Shown one piece after another: positions 45,299 through 53,957 of a stretch of DNA of 64,000 nt; the stretch's first letter is position 1, and each line of letters begins with the position of its first letter. The translations under genes were made by a program, and so were the position numbers. The notes beneath the pieces were generated by a model that saw only the letters and a program-made list of their open reading frames with translations, did not search any database and was not told where the DNA came from. The stretch is from Gordonia polyisoprenivorans NBRC 16320 = JCM 10675 (lineage in GTDB: Bacteria; Actinomycetota; Actinomycetes; Mycobacteriales; Mycobacteriaceae): assembly GCF_000241325.1 (NCBI RefSeq), contig NZ_BAEI01000087.1, forward strand, positions 62,001 to 126,000, written 5' to 3'.

Positions 45299-45745
45299 GA
45301 CGGCGCGCTTGATCTTGCCGAGCGTCTCGGCCATACCGAGTTTCAGCTCGGCCTCGAAGTTCTCGGTGCCGCCCATCAACTTGTCGACGAGCACCGACGA
45401 CACCGTCGACGTCGTCCCGCCCGGCACCTCGCGACGCTCGGTCACGGTGACCCCGCTCGCCTTCGGTGTGATCGTGTAGCTCCACACGGTGCGGTTCTCG
45501 GCGACGCGGAAACCGAGTTCCTGGTTGGGGGAGAAGCGGACGATCTTCGACGTCGTCGGCCACACCAGCGGTCCGCGGCGGTTGACGTTGATCGTCTTGG
45601 TGCCCAGGCCCACCGGGCCGCGCACGATCATCTTCACGCACTGCGGACTCCATTCGCCCATGCGCTTGAGGTCGGAGATGACCTCCCACACCTGCTCGGG
45701 TGTGGCGTCGATGTCGATGGACTCCTCGATGAGTGGTGCGGCCAT
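45290..45745 (-). CDS. SRPBCC (START-like) family protein
   Basis: A 151-aa polyketide-cyclase/START-like fold: IEESIDIDATPEQVWEVISDLKRMGEWSPQCVKM at the N-terminus, then a beta-grip and a long C-terminal helix (TENFEAELKLGMAETLGKIKRAVEG). Such proteins bind lipids or hydrophobic ligands; role unknown. ATG 45745 follows AGGGGG. An inverted repeat lies 73-95 nt upstream and an exact 16-bp palindrome GACGGCGCGCGCCGTC at 45781-45796 would fold in the leader. Confidence 0.85.
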   Translation of the reverse strand: MAAPLIEESIDIDATPEQVWEVISDLKRMGEWSPQCVKMIVRGPVGLGTKTINVNRRGPLVWPTTSKIVRFSPNQELGFRVAENRTVWSYTITPKASGVTVTERREVPGGTTSTVSSVLVDKLMGGTENFEAELKLGMAETLGKIKRAVEG

Positions 45746-45817
45746 GCGGTGATTCCCCCTGCGTGGTGTCGGTCCGGCCGGACGGCGCGCGCCGTCCTCT
45801 CTGGGGACACTAGGGCA

Positions 45818-45840
45818 CTTATTGAGCAAGCGTCAATAAG
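45818..45840. promoter_or_regulatory. Palindromic operator candidate
   Basis: CTTATTGA-GCAAGCG-TCAATAAG, an exact 8-bp-arm inverted repeat with 7-nt spacer, AT-rich arms in a GC-rich surround. It lies upstream of the SRPBCC gene. The form fits a TetR- or MarR-type site; no regulator gene is next to it. Confidence 0.55.
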
Positions 45841-45864
45841 CTCATGAGTCACAAGCCCGGGGCG

Positions 45865-46296
45865 TCAGGCCAGCAGGACCGCCGCGATCACCGCGCCGAT
45901 ACCGAGGAACACCGTCGCGGTCACCCAGATCGCCGGATGCTCGCCGTCGTCGTCGAGCAGCAGGGTGCCGAGCTTGCCGGGGGTGAGCCAGTCGATCAGG
46001 ACGAACGACCACATCATCACCGCGATGGTCAGCGCGACGTAGACGATGGTGTAGACCAGCCCGCGCCACAGTTCGAGATAGGCGGTGTCGATCACCGAAC
46101 AGACCATCACCGCTGCCAGTCCGATCACCATCGAGACGGTCAGGATCGTGGCGTTGCGGTTGTGGTCGACCCAGACCAGCTGCCGCAGCCGGCCCGGCGT
46201 CACCAGATCGAGGGCGACGAAGCCGACGATCAGCAGCGCGATCCCCACCAGGGAGAACGACGCACCATGTGCCAGGTTGTCCCGCAAGATCTCCAC
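45865..46296 (-). CDS. DUF350 family membrane protein
   Basis: A 143-aa protein with four membrane helices and DUF350 repeats: GIALLIVGFVALDLVTPGRLRQLVW and MMWSFVLIDWLTPGKLGTLL, each with the conserved D-x2-TPGxL motif. DUF350 proteins occur near polyamine or membrane-stress genes; function unclear. GTG 46296 follows GGGAGGG. Monocistronic. Confidence 0.87.
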   Translation of the reverse strand: MEILRDNLAHGASFSLVGIALLIVGFVALDLVTPGRLRQLVWVDHNRNATILTVSMVIGLAAVMVCSVIDTAYLELWRGLVYTIVYVALTIAVMMWSFVLIDWLTPGKLGTLLLDDDGEHPAIWVTATVFLGIGAVIAAVLLA

Positions 46297-46447
46297 TGAA
46301 ACCCTCCCGTTCTCGGCACGTCAGCGGCGAACCGCATCCCTGCGGAGAACCCTAGGCCATCACCGGCGCCCGATCGGGCAAGAAGATCAAACCCTGGATG
46401 GGCCAAACCCTTACGCGGGTAGCGGGTCGGTTGTGTACTGCCACACC

Positions 46448-46600
46448 ATGACCTGGTTGTTGCGCCTGCTCGAGTCCGAGCACCGGCATCTGCTGAGGGG
46501 TGTGGAGAGTTTGTGCCCGGAGGGGGTCGGCGCCACCGATCTCGGCACCGACCCCGTCCGGGTCGAGATCAGGACAGGGCGACCAGATCGTAGGAGTTGA
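46448..46600 (+). CDS. Possible small protein or gene fragment (50 aa)
   Basis: An open frame from ATG with good codon bias, MTWLLRLLESEHRHLLRGVE..., whose last 32 nt overlap the end of the convergent acyl-CoA dehydrogenase gene. No recognised domain, no strong ribosome site. It may be the 5' remnant of a gene cut by rearrangement. It occupies part of an otherwise empty 270-nt gap. Confidence 0.25.
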   Translation: MTWLLRLLESEHRHLLRGVESLCPEGVGATDLGTDPVRVEIRTGRPDRRS

Positions 46601-47681
46601 CGTTGCGTGCCAGGCTCTGCACGTGCTCGGTCGCGTCGCCGAGGGTGTGGCTGATCGCGGTCAATCGGCTCGTGTAATGGCCGACCGGGTACTCGGCGGT
46701 CATCCCGATACCGCCGTGCATCTGGATCGCCTCCTGGCCGATGTGACGGCCTGAGCGGCAGATCTGCAGCTTGGCGCGTGAGGCGATCACCGGGTCGGAG
46801 ATGCCGTCGGCGAGCGCGGTCGTGGCATACAGGCTCATCGACCGCGCCAGCTCGAGCTGCACGTACATGTCGGCCGCCCGGTGCGTCAGCGCTTGGAAGG
46901 TCGCCAGTGTCACCCCGAACTGCTTGCGCGTCTTGAGGTAATCGACGGTCAGGTCGAGTGCGCGTTCCATCGCCCCGACTGCCTCCGCGCACAGCGCGGT
47001 CTGGATGCCGACCTCGACGTCGGCGAGCAGTGCCGAGGCGTCGCCGGAACCGAGGCGGGTGGCCGGGGCGCCGTCGAAGACGATCTGAGCGCCTCGACGC
47101 CGATCGTGGGTCCGGTAGGCGGTTCGGGTGACGCCCTCGGCGTCGGCGTCGACGAGGTACAGCCCGACCTCGCCGTTCTCGCGCGCCGACACGATCAGCT
47201 TGTCCGCGCAATCACCGTGCGGCACCAGCGATTTGGTTCCGGTGAGCTTCCCGTCGGCGGCGGTGGTGGCCACCGCGGCCGCAGGCCAGCGGTCGCCGGC
47301 CTCCTGATGGGCGAAGGCCAGGAGCAACTCGCCGCCGGCCAGGCCGCCGAGGAGTTCCTCGCGCAGGTCGCCTTCGGCGGTCGCGACGATCAGCGAGCCC
47401 GGGACCAACGCCGCGTCCAGGTACGGCTCGGGTGCCAGCGCTCGGCCGATCTCACCCATGACCGAGGCGAACTCGACGGGGCCCGCTCCGGCGCCGCCGT
47501 CTTCCTCGGGAATGGTCAGGCCGAGGATGCCGATGTCGGCCAACGACTTCCAGACGTCGCGGCTCCAGCCCAGCTCGGTGTCGGTGACCTTGCGTAGCGT
47601 CTCGACGTCGTAGGTCTTGCTCAGCACGTCGCGGACGGTGTCGCGCAACATCGTCTGTTCTTCGGACAGTTCGAAATCCAT
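46569..47681 (-). CDS. Acyl-CoA dehydrogenase (small subunit type)
   Basis: FAD-dependent alpha,beta-dehydrogenase, 370 aa. It has DFELSEEQTMLRDTVRDVL at the N-terminus, GILGLTIPEEDGGAGAGPVEFASVMGEIGRALAPEPYL, and a C-terminal helical domain with RKQFGVTLATFQALTHRAADMYVQLE and IQMHGGIGMTAEYPVGHY. The catalytic Glu expected in the second half is not obvious, as is common for the partner subunit of FadE heterotetramers that handle CoA-ring or cholesterol side-chain substrates. It lies 49 nt after the other ACAD gene, so an alpha2beta2 pair is likely. Confidence 0.9.
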   Translation of the reverse strand: MDFELSEEQTMLRDTVRDVLSKTYDVETLRKVTDTELGWSRDVWKSLADIGILGLTIPEEDGGAGAGPVEFASVMGEIGRALAPEPYLDAALVPGSLIVATAEGDLREELLGGLAGGELLLAFAHQEAGDRWPAAAVATTAADGKLTGTKSLVPHGDCADKLIVSARENGEVGLYLVDADAEGVTRTAYRTHDRRRGAQIVFDGAPATRLGSGDASALLADVEVGIQTALCAEAVGAMERALDLTVDYLKTRKQFGVTLATFQALTHRAADMYVQLELARSMSLYATTALADGISDPVIASRAKLQICRSGRHIGQEAIQMHGGIGMTAEYPVGHYTSRLTAISHTLGDATEHVQSLARNVNSYDLVALS

Positions 47682-47730
47682 GTGTGTTCCTCGTGTGTCG
47701 GGAGGTCGAATGGTCGTGTGTGCGGCGCGA

Positions 47731-48930
47731 TTACAGGCCGAGCACGGCCTTGTCGATGATCTGGCGCTGGACCTCCGACGAACCGCCGTAAATGGTCACC
47801 TTGCGGTAGTTCAGATAGGTCGGCACCGACAACTGCGCCCACTCCGGGGCCTCGATGTCGGCCGATCCGTTGGGCGCGGCCGGGTCGAGTCCGGCGACCG
47901 GAAGCGAATCCGGGCCCGCGATGTCGGCGAGCAACTCCATCGCTTCCTGCTGCAGCTGGCTCCCGCGAAGCTTGAGCAGCGACGATGCGGGGTTGGGCTT
48001 GCCGTCGGCCGACGATGCGACCACACGCAGCTGGGTCAGCTCCAGGGCGAGGATCTCGTTCTCGAGTTCGGCGAGGCGCGCGGCGAGGAACGGGTCCTCG
48101 ATCAGTGGCTTGCCGTCGGCCGCGGTGATCTCACGGGCGAGTTCCTTGGCGCGGGCCAGCTTGGTCTTGGTGTAGCCGACGCGCGCGATGCCGCTGCGCT
48201 CGTTGCCCAGCAGGAACTTCGCCTGCGTCCACCCCTGGTTCTCCTCGCCGACGAGGTTCTCCACCGGAACCCGCACGTCGTTGAAGAAGACCTCATTGAC
48301 CTCGTAACCGCCGTCGATCAACTGGATCGGACGCAGTTCGACGCCGGGGGTGTCCATCGGGAACAGCAGCATCGAGATGCCGGCCTGCTTCTTGACGTCG
48401 GGGTCGGTGCGGCACAGGCAGAAGATCCAGTCGGCGAACTGGCCGAGGGTGGTCCAGGTCTTCTGGCCGTTGACGACGTAGTGGTCGCCGTCGCGCACCG
48501 CGCGGGTCTTCAGCGACGCGAGGTCCGAGCCCGCCTCTGGCTCGGAAAAGCCCTGGCACCACCAGATGTCGAGATTGGCGGTCTTGGGCAGAAAGCGTTC
48601 CTTCATCTCCTGCGACCCGAACTGGGCGATGACGGGCCCGATCATGCCCGCGTTGAACGGCAGCATGTCGGGCACCGACGCGAGGCTCATCTCCTCGCGG
48701 TAGATGTGGTGCTGGATCGGGGTCCAGTCCTGGCCGCCCCATTCGGTCGGCCAGTGCGGTACGGCGTAGCCCGCCTCGTTCATGATGCGGGTGGTGGTGA
48801 CGATGTCCTCGGGGTAGTTCAGCTTCCCGGCGGCCGAGCGTTCGCGCAGGTCCTTGGGGATCGCGGTGGTGAAAAATGTCCGAAGTTCGTCGCGGAAGGC
48901 TTCTTCACTTGAACTGAATTTCAGGTGCAT
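47731..48930 (-). CDS. Acyl-CoA dehydrogenase (large partner)
   Basis: A 399-aa FadE-type flavoprotein: FSSSEEAFRDELRTFFTTAIP, HWPTEWGGQDWTPIQHHIYREEMS, WWCQGFSEPEAGSDLASLKTRAVRDGDHYVVNGQKTWTTLGQFADW and C-terminal YLNYRKVTIYGGSSEVQRQIIDKAVLGL, the FAD/tetramer end. ATG 48930 fits the family; ATG 48942 (four codons longer) has the ribosome site too close. The start overlaps the end of the MFS gene, so MFS-ACAD-ACAD can be one transcript controlled by the TetR operators. Confidence 0.92.
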   Translation of the reverse strand: MHLKFSSSEEAFRDELRTFFTTAIPKDLRERSAAGKLNYPEDIVTTTRIMNEAGYAVPHWPTEWGGQDWTPIQHHIYREEMSLASVPDMLPFNAGMIGPVIAQFGSQEMKERFLPKTANLDIWWCQGFSEPEAGSDLASLKTRAVRDGDHYVVNGQKTWTTLGQFADWIFCLCRTDPDVKKQAGISMLLFPMDTPGVELRPIQLIDGGYEVNEVFFNDVRVPVENLVGEENQGWTQAKFLLGNERSGIARVGYTKTKLARAKELAREITAADGKPLIEDPFLAARLAELENEILALELTQLRVVASSADGKPNPASSLLKLRGSQLQQEAMELLADIAGPDSLPVAGLDPAAPNGSADIEAPEWAQLSVPTYLNYRKVTIYGGSSEVQRQIIDKAVLGL

Positions 48931-50170
48931 GCCTACCTTCATACTCTCCGAGGTCGCGGGCGCAAACCCGGGCCCGGAGATTCGCCCGCCGGCGGGTGCG
49001 CGCCGACGCCAGTCCGCCGAGGACGGCGAGTGCGAGCACGTACCCGACGTAGATCGCGACGGTGGCGCGCAGACCGAGGTGGCCGACAACGAGTCCGGCG
49101 ATCACCGCGGGCACGCTGAAGGCCACGTAGCTGACGATGAAGACCGCCGAGAAGACCTGGCCCCGCGCAGGAGCGGGTGTCTGCGCGCTGATCGAGTCCA
49201 ATGCACCGAGGAAGGTCCCGGCGAATCCGGATCCGGCGATCAGCGAGCCGACGATGTACACCGGCAGTGACTCGGTGAGCACGCCGGCCAGCGAGATGAC
49301 CGCACCACCGGCGAGCGCCGGATAGCCGAAGGCCAGTTTGGCCTGCGGCGCCCACGACGTGACCAGCAACGAGGTCAGCGCGCCGGCGGCGAAGAAGGCG
49401 AACAGCAGTAGGCCCGCTTCGGCGTGATTGGCGACGCCGAACACGCGCGCCACCACCGATGAGCCGAGCGAGAGGTAGAGGCCACCGAGCGACCATGTGG
49501 CCACGAACGCGGGGATGGCCGCCCAGAACAGCGGGCGCACCGCGGCGGGCACCGACGCCTGCGGAGCCAGGGTGCCGAGCAGGTGACGTCGTGACGAGAA
49601 GCCCACGCGCTCAGACGTTTCCGGCACGATCAGCAGTGCGATCAGGAGGACGGCGTAGAGGGCGAGGACGATCTCGTAGACCAGGAAGCGAGGGTGGGGA
49701 GCGTACTGAACGAGAACGCCGGCCACCGCGACCCCGCCGGCGAGACCGATGGTCGGCCCCGCCCCGGTGATCGCCGACGACAGGCGGGGGCTCGGTGCCA
49801 TGTCGACGACGGTCGCCGTCAGGGTGCCGATCGCAGCACCGGTCGCCAATCCCTGCAGCGCACGGGCTGCCATCAGGGTGCCGACGCCGTCGGCGACGAG
49901 GAACAGCGCCATGCTCGCGATCAGCAGCACCAGGGCAACCGCGAGGACGGGCCGTCGGCCGATGTGATCGGAGAGCGATCCCACCGACAGCAGGCTGATC
50001 AGCATCGTGACGACGTAGATCGCGAAGACGCCGGTCAGGGTGAACGACGAGAAACCCCACAGCTGTTGGTAGACGGGATAGAGCGGTGAGGGCGCCGCCG
50101 ACGCGAACAGCACCATCACCACCGTGGCGGTGACCACCCAGAACGCGCGGTGCGGATGTAGACGCGACAC
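48905..50170 (-). CDS. MFS transporter
   Basis: A 421-aa, 12-helix major facilitator: RAFWVVTATVVMVLFASAAPSPLYPVYQQLWGFSSF, motif A VGSLSDHIGRRPVLAVALV, and motif C-like SSAITGAGPTIGLAGGVAVAGVLVQY of drug exporters. GTG 50170 with GGAGG 5 nt upstream is preferred over TTG 50224, which lies upstream of the operator. Divergent TetR plus paired operators predict ligand-induced efflux or uptake; coupling to acyl-CoA dehydrogenases suggests an organic acid or lipid-like substrate. Confidence 0.88.
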   Translation of the reverse strand: MSRLHPHRAFWVVTATVVMVLFASAAPSPLYPVYQQLWGFSSFTLTGVFAIYVVTMLISLLSVGSLSDHIGRRPVLAVALVLLIASMALFLVADGVGTLMAARALQGLATGAAIGTLTATVVDMAPSPRLSSAITGAGPTIGLAGGVAVAGVLVQYAPHPRFLVYEIVLALYAVLLIALLIVPETSERVGFSSRRHLLGTLAPQASVPAAVRPLFWAAIPAFVATWSLGGLYLSLGSSVVARVFGVANHAEAGLLLFAFFAAGALTSLLVTSWAPQAKLAFGYPALAGGAVISLAGVLTESLPVYIVGSLIAGSGFAGTFLGALDSISAQTPAPARGQVFSAVFIVSYVAFSVPAVIAGLVVGHLGLRATVAIYVGYVLALAVLGGLASARTRRRANLRARVCARDLGEYEGRHAPEIQFK

Positions 50171-50196
50171 GGGAACCTCCGAAGTTGACGAGCCGG

Positions 50197-50266
50197 CTAA
50201 AGCAAAGGCGTTTGCGTTAGTCAAACTAGCCGGGATGGACTCCTAAAGCAACGCGGTTTGCAATAA
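50197..50266. promoter_or_regulatory. Paired TetR operators between MFS and tetR genes
   Basis: Two 24-bp sites, CTAAAGCAAAGGCGTTTGCG plus TTAG at 50197-50220 and CTAAAGCAACGCGGTTTGCA plus ATAA at 50243-50266. Both share the half-site TAAAGCAA and an opposing TTGC; centres are 46 bp apart. The first is a good palindrome, the second less so. The second ends 8 nt before the TetR start. Confidence 0.72.
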
Positions 50267-50274
50267 TCGATTCC

Positions 50275-50868
50275 ATGAGTGCGACAACGGCGACGAATGT
50301 GCAGGTGGACGAGGGGCAGCACCCACGACGGCCCGGTGGACGCAGTGCTCGCGTGCAGCAGGCGGTCTACCGCGCCGTGGGACAACTCGTCGGTGCCGGC
50401 GAGCGCGAGACCATGACCATCCCGCAGGTCGCCGAGCTCGCCGGGGTCAATCCGACGTCGATTTACCGGCGTTGGGGATCGATCACCGCACTCGTCGAGG
50501 AGGTGGCGGTCGCCGTCCTCACCCAGGGCGAGGACCTCCCCGAGACCGGCACCCTGCGTGGCGATCTCACCGAGTGGGCACAGATCATCGCCGCCGACAT
50601 CGGACGGCCCAAACGTCGGTCTTACCTACGGGCGATGATCGTCGCGCGCGATGAACTCGTCGACGAATGCCCGTGCTGGGAGATCCGGCGCGACCAGGCG
50701 CAGCAGATGGTGGCCCGCGCCGCCGAACGCGGCGAGCCCACACCGACCGTCGAGCAGATCCTCGACCACATCATCGCGCCGCTCTATCACCACGCCGTGT
50801 TCGGCAAGGCCATCGACGACTCGTTCGCCGCGCAACTGGCCGGCGATGTGATGGCGATGATCGTCTGA
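50275..50868 (+). CDS. TetR family transcriptional regulator
   Basis: A 197-aa regulator with HTH GGRSARVQQAVYRAVGQLVGAGERETMTIPQVAELAGVNPTSIYRRWGSITALVEEV; the recognition helix is VNPTSIYRRW. The C-terminal ligand domain (SYLRAMIVARDELVDECPCWEIRRDQAQQMVARAAERGE) is the TetR_C type seen with MFS exporters. AATAAT sits 7 nt before ATG, so the message may be leaderless. It ends 0 nt from the convergent esterase stop. Confidence 0.9.
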   Translation: MSATTATNVQVDEGQHPRRPGGRSARVQQAVYRAVGQLVGAGERETMTIPQVAELAGVNPTSIYRRWGSITALVEEVAVAVLTQGEDLPETGTLRGDLTEWAQIIAADIGRPKRRSYLRAMIVARDELVDECPCWEIRRDQAQQMVARAAERGEPTPTVEQILDHIIAPLYHHAVFGKAIDDSFAAQLAGDVMAMIV

Positions 50869-51858
50869 TCAGCCGCCGATCGCGCGTCGGAAGAACGGCC
50901 ACGACCGGTGGAGCTGATCCTGCCAGTAGCCCCATGAGTGGGTGCCCGGCCGGCCGATGTCGGCGGTGTAGGGGATGTGCAGTCCGTTGAGGCGTCCGAG
51001 GAGTTGCTGGGTGCAGATGCTGGTGGCCGCCTCGATCCCGCCGCCGAGCACCACCTGATCGGTCAGCGTGATCGGGTCGCGCACCGCCTGCGGGGTGTCG
51101 TGCGGACCGGGCAGACCACTGGAGTTGGAGATGTAGAGCGCGGTGCCGCGCAGCTTGCCCGCATTGAGGACGGGATCGTTGGCACGCCATAGCGGCCCGT
51201 TGTCGGGGCCCCACATGTTCACGGTGTTGCCACCGCCGCGACCGTCGACGACGAGCTTGATGTACTGCTGTCCCAACGGGTCCGACGTCGAGGCGCAACC
51301 GCTGTAGGACGCCGCCGCCCGATAGAGCCCGCGGTGCGCGATCGCCAGATTGAGCACCGAGGTCCCCGACGATGAGATGCCGCCGATCGCGTTACGTCCG
51401 CTCGTGCGGTAGGCCGAGTCGATGACCGCGGGCAACTCCGAGCCGAGGAACGTCGACCACTTGTTGACGCCGAGCGTCGGATCACGACGAATCCAGTCGG
51501 TGTAGTAACTGAATGCTCCCTGCTCGGGGATGACGACGTAGACGTTCTTGTCGGCGAAGAACGACTCGATGTCGGTCCGCGCGAGCCAGGAGGCGCTGTC
51601 CTCACCGCCGCCGGCGCCGTTGAGCAGGTACAGCACGCCTCGCGGCTGCGACGGATCGCGCGGCTTGATCACCGTCAGCGGGATGTCGCGGTCCATCGCA
51701 TCGGAGTGCACGACGATGGTGGTGAGCTTCTCCGACGGCGAGCCCGCCGAGACCATGTGCCCGGCCGCATGGGCGTCGGGAGCCACACCGACCGGGACGA
51801 GTAGCGCTGCGATGGCCAGCGCCGCGATCAACAGTCCGCGTCGTGCTCGTCGCGTCAT
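50869..51858 (-). CDS. Secreted esterase, mycolyltransferase (antigen 85)-like
   Basis: A 329-aa alpha/beta hydrolase with a Sec signal peptide (RRGLLIAALAIAALLVPVGVAPDAHA, cleavage after AHA about 31). The core is like trehalose mycolyltransferases: VLYLLNGAGGGEDSASWLARTDIESFFADKNVYVVIPEQG, nucleophile Ser 162 in GGISSSGTS and catalytic His 307 in GTHSWGYWQDQLHRSWPFF. It would transfer mycolic acids between trehalose monomycolate and the wall, or act as an esterase; substrate not proven. ATG 51858 is chosen to place the signal peptide at the N-terminus. Confidence 0.88.
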   Translation of the reverse strand: MTRRARRGLLIAALAIAALLVPVGVAPDAHAAGHMVSAGSPSEKLTTIVVHSDAMDRDIPLTVIKPRDPSQPRGVLYLLNGAGGGEDSASWLARTDIESFFADKNVYVVIPEQGAFSYYTDWIRRDPTLGVNKWSTFLGSELPAVIDSAYRTSGRNAIGGISSSGTSVLNLAIAHRGLYRAAASYSGCASTSDPLGQQYIKLVVDGRGGGNTVNMWGPDNGPLWRANDPVLNAGKLRGTALYISNSSGLPGPHDTPQAVRDPITLTDQVVLGGGIEAATSICTQQLLGRLNGLHIPYTADIGRPGTHSWGYWQDQLHRSWPFFRRAIGG

Positions 51859-51932
51859 CCCCGGGCCCCGTTTCGTGTGCTTGTGGATGGAGTGGACGCT
51901 ATCAGGGTCGACGCCCGCTAGGGTGGGCGCGC

Positions 51933-53348
51933 ATGAGGCATGTGCATGCATTCGGTGACGACGCACTCGGGCAGTCCGACGCACTCGGCGTGGCGGCGGC
52001 CATCGCCGCGGGGGAGATCTCGGCGACCGAGGCCGTCGACGCCGCGCTCGAGCGGATCGACCGGGTCAACCCGCAGATCAACGCGATCGCCGTCGACGAC
52101 AGGGAACGTGCCCGCAAGCGCGCCGCCGACGACGATTTCGGTGGCGGGGTGTTCGCCGGTGTGCCCTCGGTCATCAAGAACAACACCCTGATGGCGGGTA
52201 TCCCGACGACCCACGGGTCCGCGGCGGTCCCCGAGCGGGTGGCCACTGCCAACGAGCCGTTCACCGATCAGCTGCTCGCCACCGGACTGAACATCGTCGG
52301 GGCGTCGACGCTGCCGGCGTTCGGCCTGACCGCGACGACCGAATTCGTCGACCGTGACCCCACCCGCAATCCCTGGGACACCGACTACTCCTCGGGCGCG
52401 TCCTCCGGCGGATCGGCCGCACTCGTCGCATCGGGGGCGTTGCCGATCGCGCACGGCAACGACGGCGGCGGATCGATCCGGATTCCGGCCGCCGCGTGCG
52501 GACTCGTGGGACTCAAACCCAGCCGCGACCGGGTGGTGGCCTCGCCCGAGGGTACGGCGATGCCCATCGACCTCATTTCCAACGGGGTCATCAGTCGCAG
52601 TGTGCGCGACACCGCCCACTTCCTCGCCGATGCCGAGAAGTTTTGTCCGGCACCGGGTCTCCCACCCGTGGGCCTCGTCGAGGGGCCATCGGAGCGGCGC
52701 CTGCGCATCGCCATGCTCACCGAGCCGCTGACCGGACAGTTGCTCGACGACGACACCCAGGCCGGCCTGACCGCCACCGCCGAACTCCTCGAAAGCCTGG
52801 GCCATCGCACCGAATTCATCCCGGTTCCCGTCGACCGTGCCTACGTCACCCAGTTCACCGACTACTGGGCGATGCTGGCGTTCTCGCTGGACCGATTCGG
52901 AAAACGGATGATCGACAAGGGTTTCGACCGCAGCAAGCTCGATTCGTTCACCCGCGGACTCTCGCGCATGTACCTGCGCCGCATGTGGCGTACGCCGTCG
53001 GTGATCCGCGGACTCAAACAGTCGACCGTGCGCTTCCGGGAAACCTTCGCCCGCTTCGACGCGGTCCTCTCGCCGACGCTGGCACACACCACCCCGAAGA
53101 TCGGATACCTCGATCCCGCAGGCGATTTCGACGAGATCTTCGACCGGCTGACCCGCTACGTCGCGTTCACCCCGGCCAACAACACCTCCGGCGCGCCGGG
53201 TATCAGCCTGCCGCTCGCGCAGACCTCGCAGGGCCTGCCCCTCGGCATGCACTTCACCACCGACCTCGGTGACGAGCGCACGCTGCTCGAACTCGCCTAC
53301 GAACTCGAGGCGGCACAACCGTTCGCACGAATCAACGACGCCGGCTGA
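51933..53348 (+). CDS. Amidase signature family protein
   Basis: A 471-aa cytoplasmic amidase. The Ser-cisSer-Lys triad is visible: Lys 82 (GVPSVIKNN), cis-Ser about 157-158 (YSSGASSGGSAALVASGALPIAHGNDGGGSIRIPAAACGLVGLKPS) and nucleophile Ser 181 in GGGSIRIP. Bulk hydrolyses primary amides; substrate unknown (amide, urethane or lactam ring). TAGGGT lies 8 nt before ATG 51933. It is divergent from the esterase with a ~75-nt gap. Confidence 0.92.
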   Translation: MRHVHAFGDDALGQSDALGVAAAIAAGEISATEAVDAALERIDRVNPQINAIAVDDRERARKRAADDDFGGGVFAGVPSVIKNNTLMAGIPTTHGSAAVPERVATANEPFTDQLLATGLNIVGASTLPAFGLTATTEFVDRDPTRNPWDTDYSSGASSGGSAALVASGALPIAHGNDGGGSIRIPAAACGLVGLKPSRDRVVASPEGTAMPIDLISNGVISRSVRDTAHFLADAEKFCPAPGLPPVGLVEGPSERRLRIAMLTEPLTGQLLDDDTQAGLTATAELLESLGHRTEFIPVPVDRAYVTQFTDYWAMLAFSLDRFGKRMIDKGFDRSKLDSFTRGLSRMYLRRMWRTPSVIRGLKQSTVRFRETFARFDAVLSPTLAHTTPKIGYLDPAGDFDEIFDRLTRYVAFTPANNTSGAPGISLPLAQTSQGLPLGMHFTTDLGDERTLLELAYELEAAQPFARINDAG

Positions 53349-53374
53349 CGCCGGAACTCTGGGGGAGATGTCGG

Positions 53375-53476
53375 GTGTTGATCGACGAGCTGACGGAATT
53401 ACTGGGCATCGATGTCGACGTGATCAGCGTCGGTGCTCTGACCGACAACGGCGTTGCTCGACGGATACTCGCCTAG
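53375..53476 (+). pseudogene. MNT-type nucleotidyltransferase fragment
   Basis: A 33-codon frame (VLIDELTELLGIDVDVISVG...) matches the C-terminal part of minimal nucleotidyltransferase (MNT) antitoxins of HEPN/MNT modules: the LLGIDVDVIS strand and the LTDNGVARRIL helix. The catalytic GSxAxG part is missing and no HEPN gene follows. It has GGGGGAG ahead of the GTG, so it may still be translated. Most likely the scar of a lost toxin-antitoxin locus. Confidence 0.6.
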
Positions 53477-53517
53477 GCCGTGCCTCTTTGACCGATGTAC
53501 TCCCAGTCCAGCGCCCC

Positions 53518-53943
53518 TCAGCCCAGCGCGACCGACAGCCGATCCGCGAAGTCCGTCATCACCTGTCGATCTCCCGGGACACCCGGCTGCCAGGGCAGTC
53601 GCAGGCGGTCCCGATCCCGATCGGCGTAACGCGGTATGACGTGCAGGTGAAAGTGGAAGACGGTCTGCCAGGCGTCGGCGCCGCAGCAGTTGAGGAGATT
53701 CACGCCGTCGGCGTCGAGGTCGCCGACCACGGCGCGGGCGATCCGCTGCGCTTCGAGGGTGACCGCGGTCAGATCCTGCGCGTCGATGTCGAGTAGATCG
53801 GTGCTGTGGCGCTTGGGGATCACCAGCAGATGGCCGTCGTTGCCCGGCGCGATGTCCATGAACGCGTAGGTGGCCTCGGTTTCCGACACCCGGACACTCG
53901 GCGCCGTACCCGCGACGATCGCGCAGAAGATGCAGTTGGTCAT
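53518..53943 (-). CDS. HIT family nucleotide hydrolase/transferase
   Basis: A 141-aa Hint-like protein with a zinc-type CIFCAIVAGTAPS start, RVSETEATYAFMDIAPGNDGHLLVIPKRH, and HIT motif QTVFHFHLHVIPR (His 97, 99, 101). Probably hydrolyses AMP-lysine or adenosine phosphoramidates. ATG 53943. A strong hairpin upstream belongs to the preceding symporter operon. Confidence 0.93.
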   Translation of the reverse strand: MTNCIFCAIVAGTAPSVRVSETEATYAFMDIAPGNDGHLLVIPKRHSTDLLDIDAQDLTAVTLEAQRIARAVVGDLDADGVNLLNCCGADAWQTVFHFHLHVIPRYADRDRDRLRLPWQPGVPGDRQVMTDFADRLSVALG

Positions 53944-53957
53944 GCCCGAATGGTAAA

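Noticed and set aside
50171-50224. TTG 50224 as start of the MFS transporter
   Set aside because: It lies upstream of the first operator palindrome, adds residues unlike MFS N-termini, and lacks a ribosome site; GTG 50170 follows GGAGG.
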